This document shows positions 26,043 to 34,982 of a stretch of DNA of 64,000 nt, piece by piece. How positions within the stretch are numbered: the stretch's first letter is position 1; each line of letters begins with the position of its first letter. The notes beneath the pieces are model-generated. The model had not been told where the DNA came from, did no database searches, and saw only the letters and a program-made list of their open reading frames with translations. Made by a program: the position numbers and the translations under genes. Source of the DNA: an uncultured Dehalococcoidia bacterium (GTDB lineage Bacteria; Chloroflexota; Dehalococcoidia; Lucifugimonadales; Lucifugimonadaceae); the NCBI GenBank assembly GCA_958295935.1, contig OY282385.1:2273545-2337544 (forward strand), written 5' to 3'.

Positions 26043-27378
26043 CTGGATCCGCCTCCGACGTCCCGAAACCGGAGTACTCTTCGCCCGCGCCCGCAGGACG
26101 CGCGAAGAGAGAACGTTTCTCGTCGTCCAGAAACGCTTTGCTAACGTCCAAAACTTCAAGGTCGGGAATCTCGGGAACCTCTGCATCCCCAACGTAGAGA
26201 GCAACCACCCGGTACCCCTCATGTGAGAGGCTCGCAACGTACTCCACGGCCCCTTGACGGAACTCCCCGGCTATGTAGATCACTGTCGCACCGGGGGGAA
26301 GCGCTTCCCCCCCGTGGTTGCGGCACATCTCTTCGAGGCTCTTTATAGCCATCGGCTTCACCATCGCTAAAGACTTCATGATGTCCAGAAGATGGCTCGG
26401 TGAAGAGGCCGGAGGTATCACGGCCCGCCCTTCGTCATGCGGAGGAACACCGTTGGAAATCATCCCCACCCGGTATCCCATCTCAGAGGCACGAACCGAC
26501 ACCGACGCAGCGCAAGATACCGCGGCCTCCAGCACGTGCGGCAAATATCCCTCCCAGGGACGCTCTGTAGTTGCCGACTCCACTAGCGCAACCGCGTAAT
26601 GAGACACCGTAGGGTCGAACGTCCGAACGTAAACCTTCTCCTGAGACGCGTGACGAGCGGTCGCCTTCCAGTCGATCTTGCGCAAAGGGTCTCCGGGCCG
26701 ATACTCACGAATACTGCTGGGACGCGAAAAATCCTCCCATAAGTTATTCCGAGTACGAGAATCCCCGATCGGCCGAGCCGCCGGAAGCCTTAGCCAGGGC
26801 GCAGGTACGACCCGGGGATAGACCGTCACCGTATGCACCGACTGACCCTCTTCACGAGAAGAATTGAACATACCGAAGAGATCTCCGCTTTCCAGCTTCG
26901 CAGGGCCAAGACGGTAGTAACCTCGTTCTACCGCGCGTATCTTCAGATGAACCCGCACACGCTCATAACGACCCAGACTCACCACCTCGGTTATCTCCGA
27001 ACCTCCCAGAAAAGACTTCTCCGTTGCCAGTGAGTCCGAACTCGCCAGACCAAGCGGTAGAAAATCGTTTATCCGCAGCCAGGGCACCGGCAGAGGCTTG
27101 TTGTTCTCAACGCTCAGTGTGAGCGTAGTCTCGTCCCCCTGAAACAAATGGTCCGCGCTCAACGCACGGCTGTACTTGACCTCTTCCAGAGATAGCCTCG
27201 ACCAGATACGAGCAGCGATTGCAACCACGAAGGCGAGAGACCCGATGGCAGCGATTAGAGGTTTGCCCAGAGCCGCGCCAACTATCACGACGATGACCAG
27301 CAGGATGACGAAGATGTCAGACGCCGTCGTGCCCCCGCCCGAAAGACGGGGTGGAGTTCTCACTACTACCGGATACAT
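26035..27378 (-). CDS. DUF58 domain protein
   Basis: A membrane-anchored protein of about 447 residues. Two TM helices lie near the N-terminus (DIFVILLVIVVIVGAALG and PLIAAIGSLAFVVAIAAR), then a beta-rich region, then the DUF58 hallmark REYRPGDPLRKIDWKATARH and a von Willebrand-A-like fold (VSHYAVALVESATTERP). DUF58 proteins work with MoxR ATPases, probably in assembly or maturation of envelope complexes. A GTG at 27411 is an alternative start. It overlaps the downstream DUF4129 gene and follows the MoxR gene. Confidence 0.88.
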   Translation of the reverse strand: MYPVVVRTPPRLSGGGTTASDIFVILLVIVVIVGAALGKPLIAAIGSLAFVVAIAARIWSRLSLEEVKYSRALSADHLFQGDETTLTLSVENNKPLPVPWLRINDFLPLGLASSDSLATEKSFLGGSEITEVVSLGRYERVRVHLKIRAVERGYYRLGPAKLESGDLFGMFNSSREEGQSVHTVTVYPRVVPAPWLRLPAARPIGDSRTRNNLWEDFSRPSSIREYRPGDPLRKIDWKATARHASQEKVYVRTFDPTVSHYAVALVESATTERPWEGYLPHVLEAAVSCAASVSVRASEMGYRVGMISNGVPPHDEGRAVIPPASSPSHLLDIMKSLAMVKPMAIKSLEEMCRNHGGEALPPGATVIYIAGEFRQGAVEYVASLSHEGYRVVALYVGDAEVPEIPDLEVLDVSKAFLDDEKRSLFARPAGAGEEYSGFGTSEADPVV

Positions 27379-27528
27379 TCTCTTCTCAACGTTCCTGCCC
27401 CGCGCTCGCACCGGCGCCGTAGAGACGCGGATATACCTGAATGTCCCCGCAAGGCTCGCATCCGGCCCCGGAAACCCAACCCCCGCGTGAAACCTGAATC
27501 GGCCTCGAACGAAAGAATGCCCCCCACG

Positions 27529-28515
27529 CTACCGCTCTATCGGGACCGAGGTTCTGCCAAGTATCTCGGCGATGATGTTATCTCGCGTCCTGCCCCGCAA
27601 ACTCGCAGAAGACTCGATCACCACCCGGTGCGACAGCACCGCAGTCGCCATCCCCTTGACGTCGTCGGGCGCCACGTAGCCCCGCCCCTCGATCGCAGCA
27701 CGGGCCTGCGACGCGTGCTGAAGGCTTAACGACGCACGAGGACTCGCCCCAAGCCTCAGCTGAGGATGAGCGCGCGTACCCTCGATTATCGCCAACAGGT
27801 ACTCGCGGATCGTGTCGTCCACTAACACCTTTTCAACAGCCTGCTGCGCTTCTAGTATTTCAGACGGGCCCGCTATCGCCTCCACGCCGCTAATGCCCTC
27901 CGAAGAACGGAACCGATCCAGCATCGCAGACTCCTCAGCGTGCGTCGGATAGCCGAGGTTCACTCGAAGGAGAAAGCGGTCCAGCTGCGCCTCCGGAAGC
28001 GGAAACGTCCCCTCCATCTCGATCGGGTTCAACGTAGCAAGAACCATGAAAGGCTCCGGAAGAGGAGACGTCACACCGTCTATAGACGCTTGCCGCTCCT
28101 GCATCGCTTCCAGCAACGCCGATTGAGTACGCGGAGTCGCACGATTGATCTCGTCCGCCAGCAGAACCTGAGAGAAGATCGGACCGCGCCGAAACTCGAA
28201 CTCACCGGAGCGCATGTTGTAGAAATTCAAACCCAACACGTCCGCAGGTACCAGATCAGGCGTAAACTGGATTCGATGAAATTCGCACCTCAGCGAAGCC
28301 GCCAACGCCTTCGTTAGAGTCGTCTTACCCGTGCCGGGAACGTCCTCTATCAGAGCATGACCGCGACACAGTAGCGCGATAACCGCCAGGTCTATCGCCC
28401 CCGACTTGCCAACGATCACACGCTGAACGTTGACCCGCACCCGCTCCGCGAGACTGCGCACAACCTCCACAGACCCCGCCAGATCCGCCTCGCCCGGGCT
28501 GCTATTGGTTTCCAA
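27529..28515 (-). CDS. MoxR-family AAA+ ATPase
   Basis: A 328-residue AAA+ ATPase. The Walker A motif lies in EDVPGTGKTTLTKALA, Walker B in VLLADEINRATPRTQSALLEAM, and the sensor-1 region in MVLATLNPIEMEGTFPLPEAQLDRFL, quoted here in parts as MVLATLNPIE and LPEAQLDRFL. MoxR proteins act as chaperones that insert cofactors or mature envelope complexes together with VWA/DUF58 partners. I chose TTG 28515 because GGAGG lies seven bases upstream; a GTG at 28590 would be longer but has no such site. First gene of the MoxR-DUF58-DUF4129 operon. Confidence 0.92.
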   Translation of the reverse strand: METNSSPGEADLAGSVEVVRSLAERVRVNVQRVIVGKSGAIDLAVIALLCRGHALIEDVPGTGKTTLTKALAASLRCEFHRIQFTPDLVPADVLGLNFYNMRSGEFEFRRGPIFSQVLLADEINRATPRTQSALLEAMQERQASIDGVTSPLPEPFMVLATLNPIEMEGTFPLPEAQLDRFLLRVNLGYPTHAEESAMLDRFRSSEGISGVEAIAGPSEILEAQQAVEKVLVDDTIREYLLAIIEGTRAHPQLRLGASPRASLSLQHASQARAAIEGRGYVAPDDVKGMATAVLSHRVVIESSASLRGRTRDNIIAEILGRTSVPIER

Positions 28516-28654
28516 GAAGCATCCTCCAACGCTCTCTTCTATCGCCTGACCTAAGCGGATGATCGCGTCTCGGACGCCCGCGACCCTCACCCTAACACCG
28601 ACCGCTCGAATTGGACGGCCCGGAAAGTCAGGTAGCCAATGGCGAATAGACCGG

Positions 28655-29560
28655 CTAGACCACCACCGCCGTGTTCACCAGCGTACCGATTCCCTCGATC
28701 TCTATGCTCACGACGTCACCCTCCGAAAGCGTAAAGTCCGGGGGAGGTATCAAAGGCGTGCCGGTCAACACCGTCGTCCCGTTCGGAACGGGATTATGAC
28801 GTTGCAGCCAGTCCGCTATCTCCGCACAACTACGCTTCATCTCAGAAGTAGAGGTCTCACCGCTGAAAGCCCTCTCGCCGCCGCGCTCGATGGCCATACT
28901 GATCCTCAGCGACTGAGGATCTCCCCCGATCGTTTCAAGCGTGGCAAGGCATGGCCCGATGGAGCATGAGCGGTCGTACAGCTTCGCCTGGGGAAGGTAC
29001 AGAGGATTGGAACCCTCTATGGTACGGCTGCTCACGTCGTTGCCCACCGTGAAAGCCGCAATCCGCCCCTCGAACAGGACGAACGCGAGCTCAGGCTCCG
29101 GAACGTTCCAATCAGAGTCAGACCTGACCCCCACCTCCTCGAAAGGCGCTGCGAGACGCTCCGCAGTAGCCTTGAAGAACACCTCCGGACGATCAGCCTC
29201 ATACACCATCTGGTACACGTCCGGGGTTCCGCTCTCAGCCTGCCTCTCACGCATAGAATCGCGATAAGTCACACCTGCTGCCCACACCTCGGGAGACAGA
29301 ATCGGCGGAAGTAGCTTCCTGCGGCCTCCGGATCTGGATTCGTCCAGAAGATCCTTCACCGAGGACGTCACCCCGGCGCCGCTGTCGATCAGCGAGCGGG
29401 TAACGGTATCCACGTCCGTTCTGCTGATAGAGGCTGCACGCAGAAGGTCCAGCGTCGAAGTGACGTTCGAATTGATCGAAGTCAGATCCACGAGCGCGTC
29501 ATCTGAGGTCTCGACCCCCACTCGCGGCTCGGCGTGCACTGTGTATTGGTAATAACGCAT
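28655..29560 (-). CDS. fumarylacetoacetate hydrolase (FAH) family protein
   Basis: A 301-residue FAH-fold protein. The metal site is seen in VPEPELAFVL (acidic pair) and the preceding WAAGVTYRDSMRER. Other family blocks are TVGNDVSSRTIEG, the Lys segment LPQAKLYDRSCSIGP, and TVLTGTPLIPPPDFTLSEGD, quoted here as TVLTGTPLIPP. Members hydrolyse, decarboxylate or isomerise 2-oxo acids in aromatic and sugar-acid breakdown; the substrate is not evident. It lies upstream of the MoxR operon on the same strand but is separated by about 140 bases. Confidence 0.88.
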   Translation of the reverse strand: MRYYQYTVHAEPRVGVETSDDALVDLTSINSNVTSTLDLLRAASISRTDVDTVTRSLIDSGAGVTSSVKDLLDESRSGGRRKLLPPILSPEVWAAGVTYRDSMRERQAESGTPDVYQMVYEADRPEVFFKATAERLAAPFEEVGVRSDSDWNVPEPELAFVLFEGRIAAFTVGNDVSSRTIEGSNPLYLPQAKLYDRSCSIGPCLATLETIGGDPQSLRISMAIERGGERAFSGETSTSEMKRSCAEIADWLQRHNPVPNGTTVLTGTPLIPPPDFTLSEGDVVSIEIEGIGTLVNTAVVV

Positions 29561-29571
29561 GGTGTACTCTC

Positions 29572-29868
29572 TCAGACCCTGGTGTTGCCGGCGCTGCGGG
29601 TTTGCTTGGCGCTCCTCCGCAACAGACTCTGACGCGGACGCAAAAGAGATTTTAGCCGCGCTCTGACCTCTTTGGGGCGCTCACCGATGAGCCGCCCATG
29701 GAATCGCGCCCCGGCGAAGCCGATGATCGTAATCGCCGTCTTCGCCGCATACGTTTGGCAGGCCCCGCCGAACGCTTGGGGTATCATGCCCGGAGCCGCT
29801 GCGGTGGTCATGACTGCCTTGTCAAAATACTGGCAGCGGCCTACGCGTTCGAAACGTGATCCGCCCTA
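29572..29868 (-). pseudogene. possible remnant of a flavodoxin/FMN-reductase-like gene
   Basis: An open minus-strand frame from the TAG near 29869 down to TGA at 29572 encodes a protein-like stretch: CQYFDKAVMTTAAAPGM, then IIGFAGARFHGRLIGERPKE. It has no good start and lacks any N-terminal half. The pattern reminds me of the C-terminal part of NAD(P)H-dependent flavodoxin-fold oxidoreductases, but this is weak recall. It lies just upstream of the FAH gene. It may be a decayed gene whose front has been lost. Confidence 0.3.
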
Positions 29869-29890
29869 ACGGAGAGATAGAGGGAGGAGC

Positions 29891-29998
29891 ATGAGAAGTG
29901 GTAGGGAGAAACACCCCCCGGATGTCTGCATCTCTGCGCGGGCGTGCGCGCGGAGGCAAAGACCCGGAGCCTCGCGCCGGGAAGAAGGGCGGAGATGA
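29891..29998 (+). CDS. possible 35-residue leader ORF
   Basis: ATG 29891 is preceded directly by AGGGAGGAGC, a near-ideal ribosome-binding site, though close. The product is short and very Arg-rich. Its TGA ends three bases before the GTG of the next gene, so it could couple translation to that gene. It may equally be a chance ORF in a GC-rich leader. Confidence 0.25.
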   Translation: MRSGREKHPPDVCISARACARRQRPGASRREEGRR

Positions 29999-30001
29999 GA
30001 C

Positions 30002-30232
30002 GTGTACGATGATGACCGGCTGAAGGAAATCCGTGAGCAGTTCCTGGAGTCGATGCGGCCCGACGAGTTAGCCGAGCTTCGGCAGACCGGAGAGCTGGAG
30101 CAGCATCTTCAGAACAAGGCGGACAGTTGCCGCAAACACGCGGCGAGTCTGATCAAAAGCGGACATGCGTTCAAAGAACAGGCCTGGAACTGGGCAATCC
30201 GCGTTGTGCTGCTCGAATCTGACTACGATTAA
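30002..30232 (+). CDS. small conserved-looking acidic protein, function unknown
   Basis: A 76-residue soluble helical protein (DDDRLKEIREQFLESM, ELAELRQTGELEQHLQNKAD, FKEQAWNWAIRVVLLES). The start is GTG 30002 with GGAG seven bases upstream. Composition is normal for a folded or coiled-coil protein and unlike a chance ORF. I do not recognise a family. It stands alone between the FAH gene (opposite strand) and the surface peptidase gene. Confidence 0.55.
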   Translation: MYDDDRLKEIREQFLESMRPDELAELRQTGELEQHLQNKADSCRKHAASLIKSGHAFKEQAWNWAIRVVLLESDYD

Positions 30233-30362
30233 GGGTCGGTGAGGAGGCTTCTGATGGCTCTTCCCCCCGAAGAGTCGCACCCAGGCGAGCACGCTCGGTT
30301 TCGATTCTGAAGCCTGGCCCTTACCGGTCGACTTCAACCCGTCCGTTTCACGGTACCTGTCA

Positions 30363-30434
30363 AGCCCTTGAAACTACGGCAGAACTCTCTCTGTTCTGTA
30401 ATGTAGGCCATTGCCTGGGACAGCCCTTGAAACT
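30363..30434. promoter_or_regulatory. direct repeats and a palindrome upstream of the surface peptidase gene
   Basis: AGCCCTTGAAACT occurs at 30363-30375 and again at 30422-30434. Between them lies a perfect inverted repeat, CAGAAC-N7-GTTCTG, at 30380-30398. The second direct repeat abuts the GTG start at 30438. The arrangement resembles an operator region, but no cognate regulator is known. Confidence 0.35.
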
Positions 30435-30437
30435 TGA

Positions 30438-32162
30438 GTGAATACTAAACAGTGCCGGCAACGTATAGATGAAGACATGGACGCCTTCTACGCAAGACAC
30501 CTTCAACTGGCGCGATGGGCTGCACGCCTAGCAGCCCTCGCAGCGATCTTCGCAGCCTCCGCCGCGGCCCCCTCCGGCGCCGCCCCCGAATTCAGCCAGC
30601 CGCACGGCGCACCCTCCGGCCGGACTATAGCCATACTCGACCTGCAGACCGAAATACACTTTGGAAAAGAAATAGCCGTCTCTGCCCGCCTCGACGCAGG
30701 AAACCTCGACGTTACAGAGGTGCGAGCCATATTACATACCTCCGGACCCTCTCCCATAGCCTCCTACACTTATGCCCGATTCCAGACAGACCCCACCCTA
30801 TCCGCCGAATTCACCATCCCCACCGGAGGCGCGAGATACTACCCGCCCGGAGTCGAATTCGAGGTGCACTTCGAACTGACCGACGCCCAGGGCGAAAAGT
30901 ATGACACTAACCGATTCACCGTGGAGTACCTCGATCCCGAAATCGACTGGCGCAGGGTGACTCGCGGACCCCTGACCGCCATATACCACGGGCTGAGAGA
31001 CGCCGTTGCACAAGACCTCGTTGAATACGCCCTGGCGCGACTGCCAGACCTGACGGACACGGTGGGAATAGCCAACCCGCCAACCATCAAGGCGGTCCTG
31101 TTCAACTCCGTCAGCGAAGCCTCACCGTACTTCCCCCGCGTCTCGCAAACCGCAACCGACCGACAGTTCTTCGCCGGATTCGCTATGCCCGAGTACGGCC
31201 TCTTCATCATCGCAGCCCCATCCCGCGAGATATTCGTACACGAAATGACGCACCTCGTAATTGCCGAAGCCCTGCAATCACCGGTCGGACACGGCGCCCC
31301 CTCATGGCTCGACGAGGGACTGGCAGTATATTTCCAGAACGACGGAGACACCTCCCCACTCCGGGCCCACGTCTCCCGGGCCGCTCGTCGAGGGCAGCTC
31401 ATACCCATCAGAAACATGAACCGAATGCCTGGCCAACGAGATGACGTCAGCCTCTTCTACCCCCAGTCAGCGCACGTCGTCGCATACCTCATCGACGAAT
31501 ACGGACGTCAGAGAATAGCCCGCCTTCTCGCCGCACTCGACTCAGGACTTGAAATCACCAAAGCCTTCCAGTCCGCTTACGGCAAACCCCTGCACCAAGT
31601 CGAAAACGAATGGCGAGCCTCCGCCGGCGCACAGCCATTGCCAACCCCCGCTCCAAGCGCCGACAGAAAACCAGGTCCGCTCCCCACGCAGTTGCCCCTC
31701 CTCCCACCCCCCGTAGACACAGCCCCTGGAACACCCACCGAGTACGCTGCGCCGCCCCTCCTCCCACCGCCCGTGGACACAGCCCCGCCGCCGCAAGATG
31801 CCCACTCGCTAGAGATCGAGAGCCTCCTTCCACCGCCCATGGACACAGCCGTTGGAACGCCCACCGAGTACGCTGCGCCGCCCGATTCAACGGCATCCGC
31901 TCAACCCCTCCACACCAAGCCAACACCCAACCCCGTCCCAACCAGCAACACCGCCGCTCACACCACCCAAGCAGAAACCCCTGAGAAAACCCCTGCTCAC
32001 ACCACCCAGGCGGAAACCGCTGAGGAAACCGCCGGAACGCCCGCGGCGCTGTGGGCCGCCGCAGCCCTAACCGGATGCCTCCTCATAGCAACCACAACCA
32101 TAGCGGCGAAATGGAAAACACGACGCACGGCGCCCCGCACCGAAAACAGCGGAACCGCCTAG
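30438..32162 (+). CDS. membrane-anchored peptidase MA-like metalloprotease
   Basis: A 574-residue protein with an N-terminal signal or anchor helix (ARWAARLAALAAIFAASAAA), a beta-rich domain, and a gluzincin-like catalytic domain with HEMTH at about 268-272, then WLDEGLAVYF supplying the likely third Glu ligand. After about residue 400 comes a Pro/Thr/Ala-rich linker with three copies of LLPPPVDTA (one with M) and two of AHTTQAET. A final TM helix (LWAAAALTGCLLIATTTIA) and a basic tail end the protein. This fits a surface protease with the catalytic part outside. The start is GTG 30438. The function is probably proteolytic; substrate unknown. Confidence 0.75.
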   Translation: MNTKQCRQRIDEDMDAFYARHLQLARWAARLAALAAIFAASAAAPSGAAPEFSQPHGAPSGRTIAILDLQTEIHFGKEIAVSARLDAGNLDVTEVRAILHTSGPSPIASYTYARFQTDPTLSAEFTIPTGGARYYPPGVEFEVHFELTDAQGEKYDTNRFTVEYLDPEIDWRRVTRGPLTAIYHGLRDAVAQDLVEYALARLPDLTDTVGIANPPTIKAVLFNSVSEASPYFPRVSQTATDRQFFAGFAMPEYGLFIIAAPSREIFVHEMTHLVIAEALQSPVGHGAPSWLDEGLAVYFQNDGDTSPLRAHVSRAARRGQLIPIRNMNRMPGQRDDVSLFYPQSAHVVAYLIDEYGRQRIARLLAALDSGLEITKAFQSAYGKPLHQVENEWRASAGAQPLPTPAPSADRKPGPLPTQLPLLPPPVDTAPGTPTEYAAPPLLPPPVDTAPPPQDAHSLEIESLLPPPMDTAVGTPTEYAAPPDSTASAQPLHTKPTPNPVPTSNTAAHTTQAETPEKTPAHTTQAETAEETAGTPAALWAAAALTGCLLIATTTIAAKWKTRRTAPRTENSGTA

Positions 32163-32242
32163 TTCCTGGACCGGACCGCCGAATTTGCTGCAACCTCCCG
32201 CCCAGATCTGCCAACGCCATTCCATGATCGGAGTAAATCAAG

Positions 32243-33385
32243 TTGACGACACACAGCCCCCAAGCCTCCCTCGTCTATTCAAAAGAACTGGCAGCCCACG
32301 ACATGGGCCCCAATCATCCACTGAAGCCGATCCGCTACGCCCACACGGTGGGCCTCATGGAGGCATCTGGACTGCTCGAATCCCCGAACGTCCGGGTCGT
32401 TGCCCCAAGGCCCGCCGACCGCGAGGACATCGAACGCTTTCACCACCCCGAATACGTGGACGTCGTGCACGCCATCGGATCAGGCATGATCGTGCCGGGC
32501 ATGGGAGAATTCGGATTTGGACCAGGCGACAACCCACCAGCGCGCGGCCTGTATGACGCTGCCGCACTCTCTGCCGGAAGTACGATAGTCGCAACTGAGC
32601 TCGTAACCTCCGGCAAATCACGCGCCGCGTTCGCGCTTGCAGGAGGAGTACACCACCACGCCATGCCGGCCAGAGCAGCCGGATTCGGCGTGTTCAACGA
32701 CGCAGTCATCGCCATCGAGGGACTGGCAGCCCAAGGTATGCGCGTAGCTTACGTCGACATCGACTGCCACCACGGCGACGGTGTACAGCTAGGGTTCTAC
32801 GAGACTCAGCGCGTCCTGACCATATCCATTCACGAAAGCGGGCAATACCTCTTCCCCGGCACAGGGCACACCGAGGAGACGGGCAGAGCCGACGGCTTGG
32901 GCTACTCGGTAAACGTACCGCTCGCGCCGTACACCGGCGATGAAGTATGGCTGGAGGCGTTCGAAGCCGTTGTTCCACCCTTGCTCGAAAGTTTCCAGCC
33001 TGATCTCGTATTTACTCAACTCGGCATAGATACCCACTTCCGAGACCCGATCACACATCTGCAACTCACGACCCAGGGGCACAACCAGGCCGTGCGCAGA
33101 CTCGGCGCCTTGGCCGATAGAGCAGGTTTATGGGTCGCGGTCGGCGGAGGCGGCTACGACCTCGGCGCCGTCGCCAGAGCCTGGACCATGGACCTTGCCG
33201 CCATGGCAGGATTCAATCTACCTGAGCGAATACCCGACTCATTCACCAGCGTACCGGTTCCCCCAACCTTTGCAGACCAACCGCCCCCGGACCCCGGGGC
33301 AGCGGTCACCAGTCAGACGCGGGCGTTCGCGCAAGAAAGCGTTCGCCAGATCAGGAAAAAGGTGTTCCCAAGACACGGCCTATAG
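32243..33385 (+). CDS. histone deacetylase-like (AcuC-type) deacetylase
   Basis: A 380-residue zinc deacetylase of the arginase/HDAC fold. Active-site blocks are LAGGVHHHAMPARA (catalytic His pair), VDIDCHHGDGVQLGFY (zinc Asp and His), TQLGIDTHFRDPITH (zinc Asp) and GGGGYDLGAVARAW (Tyr). In bacteria this family removes acetyl or other acyl groups from proteins (AcuC on acetyl-CoA synthetase) or from small acylated polyamines. No acetyl-CoA synthetase is nearby, so the target is open. The start is TTG 32243 with GGAG upstream. It is convergent with the histidine kinase gene. Confidence 0.88.
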   Translation: MTTHSPQASLVYSKELAAHDMGPNHPLKPIRYAHTVGLMEASGLLESPNVRVVAPRPADREDIERFHHPEYVDVVHAIGSGMIVPGMGEFGFGPGDNPPARGLYDAAALSAGSTIVATELVTSGKSRAAFALAGGVHHHAMPARAAGFGVFNDAVIAIEGLAAQGMRVAYVDIDCHHGDGVQLGFYETQRVLTISIHESGQYLFPGTGHTEETGRADGLGYSVNVPLAPYTGDEVWLEAFEAVVPPLLESFQPDLVFTQLGIDTHFRDPITHLQLTTQGHNQAVRRLGALADRAGLWVAVGGGGYDLGAVARAWTMDLAAMAGFNLPERIPDSFTSVPVPPTFADQPPPDPGAAVTSQTRAFAQESVRQIRKKVFPRHGL

Positions 33386-33416
33386 ACGCGCTGATGGCGG
33401 CCCGAAACAGACAGCC

Positions 33417-34982
33417 TCACCCAGTATCCGCGGGAAGGGTCACCACTAACACCGCACCGTGTCCGGGAGAGCTTTCCGCTCGCACTGACCCGCCATGCGC
33501 TTCTATGAGCCTACGCACGATCGTCAGGCCCAACCCCGCGCCGCCCGTGGAACGGCTCCGAGACTTGTCCACCCGGTAGAACTGATCGAATATGCGCGGC
33601 AGCAGATCGTGCGGTATACCGCGCCCAGTATCTTTGATCCTTGCCTCGACCGAGCTAGGCCCGCCCCGCTGGACCGAAACGACCACCGACCCGCCTTCAG
33701 GCGTATGGGTCAGCGCGTTTTCTACCAGGTTGGCTAGCACCTGTCTTATGCGCGTACGGTCAACCCTGACAGGAGGAAGATTTTCATCCGAACTCAAGAT
33801 GAGGCGTATTCCAAGCTCATCAGCCCGCGGCCTGAACGCAGCGATAGATTCCTCCGCAATCTGCCCAAGGTCTTCCTGATCCAGGTCCAGTTGAAGTGCG
33901 CCCGCATCAGCCACGGATAGCACCCGCAAATCCTCGATCAGCCGCGCCAGGTGAAGCGTCTGCTCGTGCAGAGTCTCGATAGTAGCTGCGTCAGCCTTGA
34001 GCACCCCGTCGCGGATCGCCTCCAGGTAACCACGGATGTTCGTCAGGGGAGTCCTGAGTTCATGAGCAATGTCCGCGGTCATCGTCCTCCTGCGGCTTTC
34101 CGCCTGTTCTAGGGCAGACGCCATCTCGTTGAACGTCTTCGCCAGCTCACCCACTTCATCGCTGCGGGTCGAAGGGACGCGGTATGAAAAATCCCCTCCG
34201 CCCAGCCGCCGCGCCGCGCCGGTCAGACTGCGAACCGGGGACAGCGCCTGTCTGGTAAAGAGACTCACGATGAGCACTCCGGCAACCCCCGCGAAAACGC
34301 CCGCAAAGACAAGCGAACGTTGAAACGAGGACTCCAGACGGGTGATTGACGGCTCTGCTATCAACGCCACTTCTTCAGCCAAATGCTCACCCACGGACTG
34401 ACGAGGCTCTGCCAACTCGCCTTGCACTACTCCGCCAAGGGGCGGAGGCAGGAAAGATCCCTCCTCGCCAGTCTCTCGGTTGATCATCTCATCCCAAAAC
34501 AGGTCCAGTTGGGTTGGCCTGGCCTTGGAAGATTCGTTTACAAACATCACGCCGACTTTTTTGCCCCCTATCACCAGGGGGTACTCGCGAAACGTCGCGG
34601 CAGGAAGGAAAAGCTTGTCCATCTGGTCCTGCGATTCCTTTGTCGGCTTCACCACGTTATGCGAATCCGCAACGATGTAGCCATCCAGGTTTGCTATGAC
34701 CACACGCCAACCGAAAAGCGCGCCCAGTTGGTGTACTGAGTACTGCACCTGCGCCCAGTCCCCCTCGATTTCGTACGCGTCGCTTACTAGCTTCTCAGCA
34801 CGAGCCGAGCGGGCAGACTCTATCTCCCTCTCGAACTTCTCCGTCTCCTGCTGCGTGACGTAAGCCGAATAAGAACTGACCCCGCTCAGAGAGAGAGCCA
34901 GCACCGCCGCAAAGCCGAGTGTGAGTTTGAACTGCAGGCCCTGAGTGAACCTACGCAGCTTCGAACCTGTAACCAATCCCAT
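33417..34982 (-). CDS. sensor histidine kinase
   Basis: A 521-residue BaeS/PhoR-like kinase. TM1 lies at about 18-42, an extracytoplasmic sensor region at about 43-215, TM2 at about 220-245 (SLVFAGVFAGVAGVLIVSL), then HAMP, the HisKA phospho-acceptor in TADIAHELRTPLTNIRGYL and a HATPase with NLVENALTHTPEGG, DTGRGIP and GGAGLGLTIV. It phosphorylates the response regulator encoded just upstream. Its ATG overlaps the 3' end of the regulator gene by 32 bases, so the two are coupled. The secreted repeat protein gene precedes them in the same direction and may supply or modulate the signal. Confidence 0.93.
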   Translation of the reverse strand: MGLVTGSKLRRFTQGLQFKLTLGFAAVLALSLSGVSSYSAYVTQQETEKFEREIESARSARAEKLVSDAYEIEGDWAQVQYSVHQLGALFGWRVVIANLDGYIVADSHNVVKPTKESQDQMDKLFLPAATFREYPLVIGGKKVGVMFVNESSKARPTQLDLFWDEMINRETGEEGSFLPPPLGGVVQGELAEPRQSVGEHLAEEVALIAEPSITRLESSFQRSLVFAGVFAGVAGVLIVSLFTRQALSPVRSLTGAARRLGGGDFSYRVPSTRSDEVGELAKTFNEMASALEQAESRRRTMTADIAHELRTPLTNIRGYLEAIRDGVLKADAATIETLHEQTLHLARLIEDLRVLSVADAGALQLDLDQEDLGQIAEESIAAFRPRADELGIRLILSSDENLPPVRVDRTRIRQVLANLVENALTHTPEGGSVVVSVQRGGPSSVEARIKDTGRGIPHDLLPRIFDQFYRVDKSRSRSTGGAGLGLTIVRRLIEAHGGSVRAESSPGHGAVLVVTLPADTG

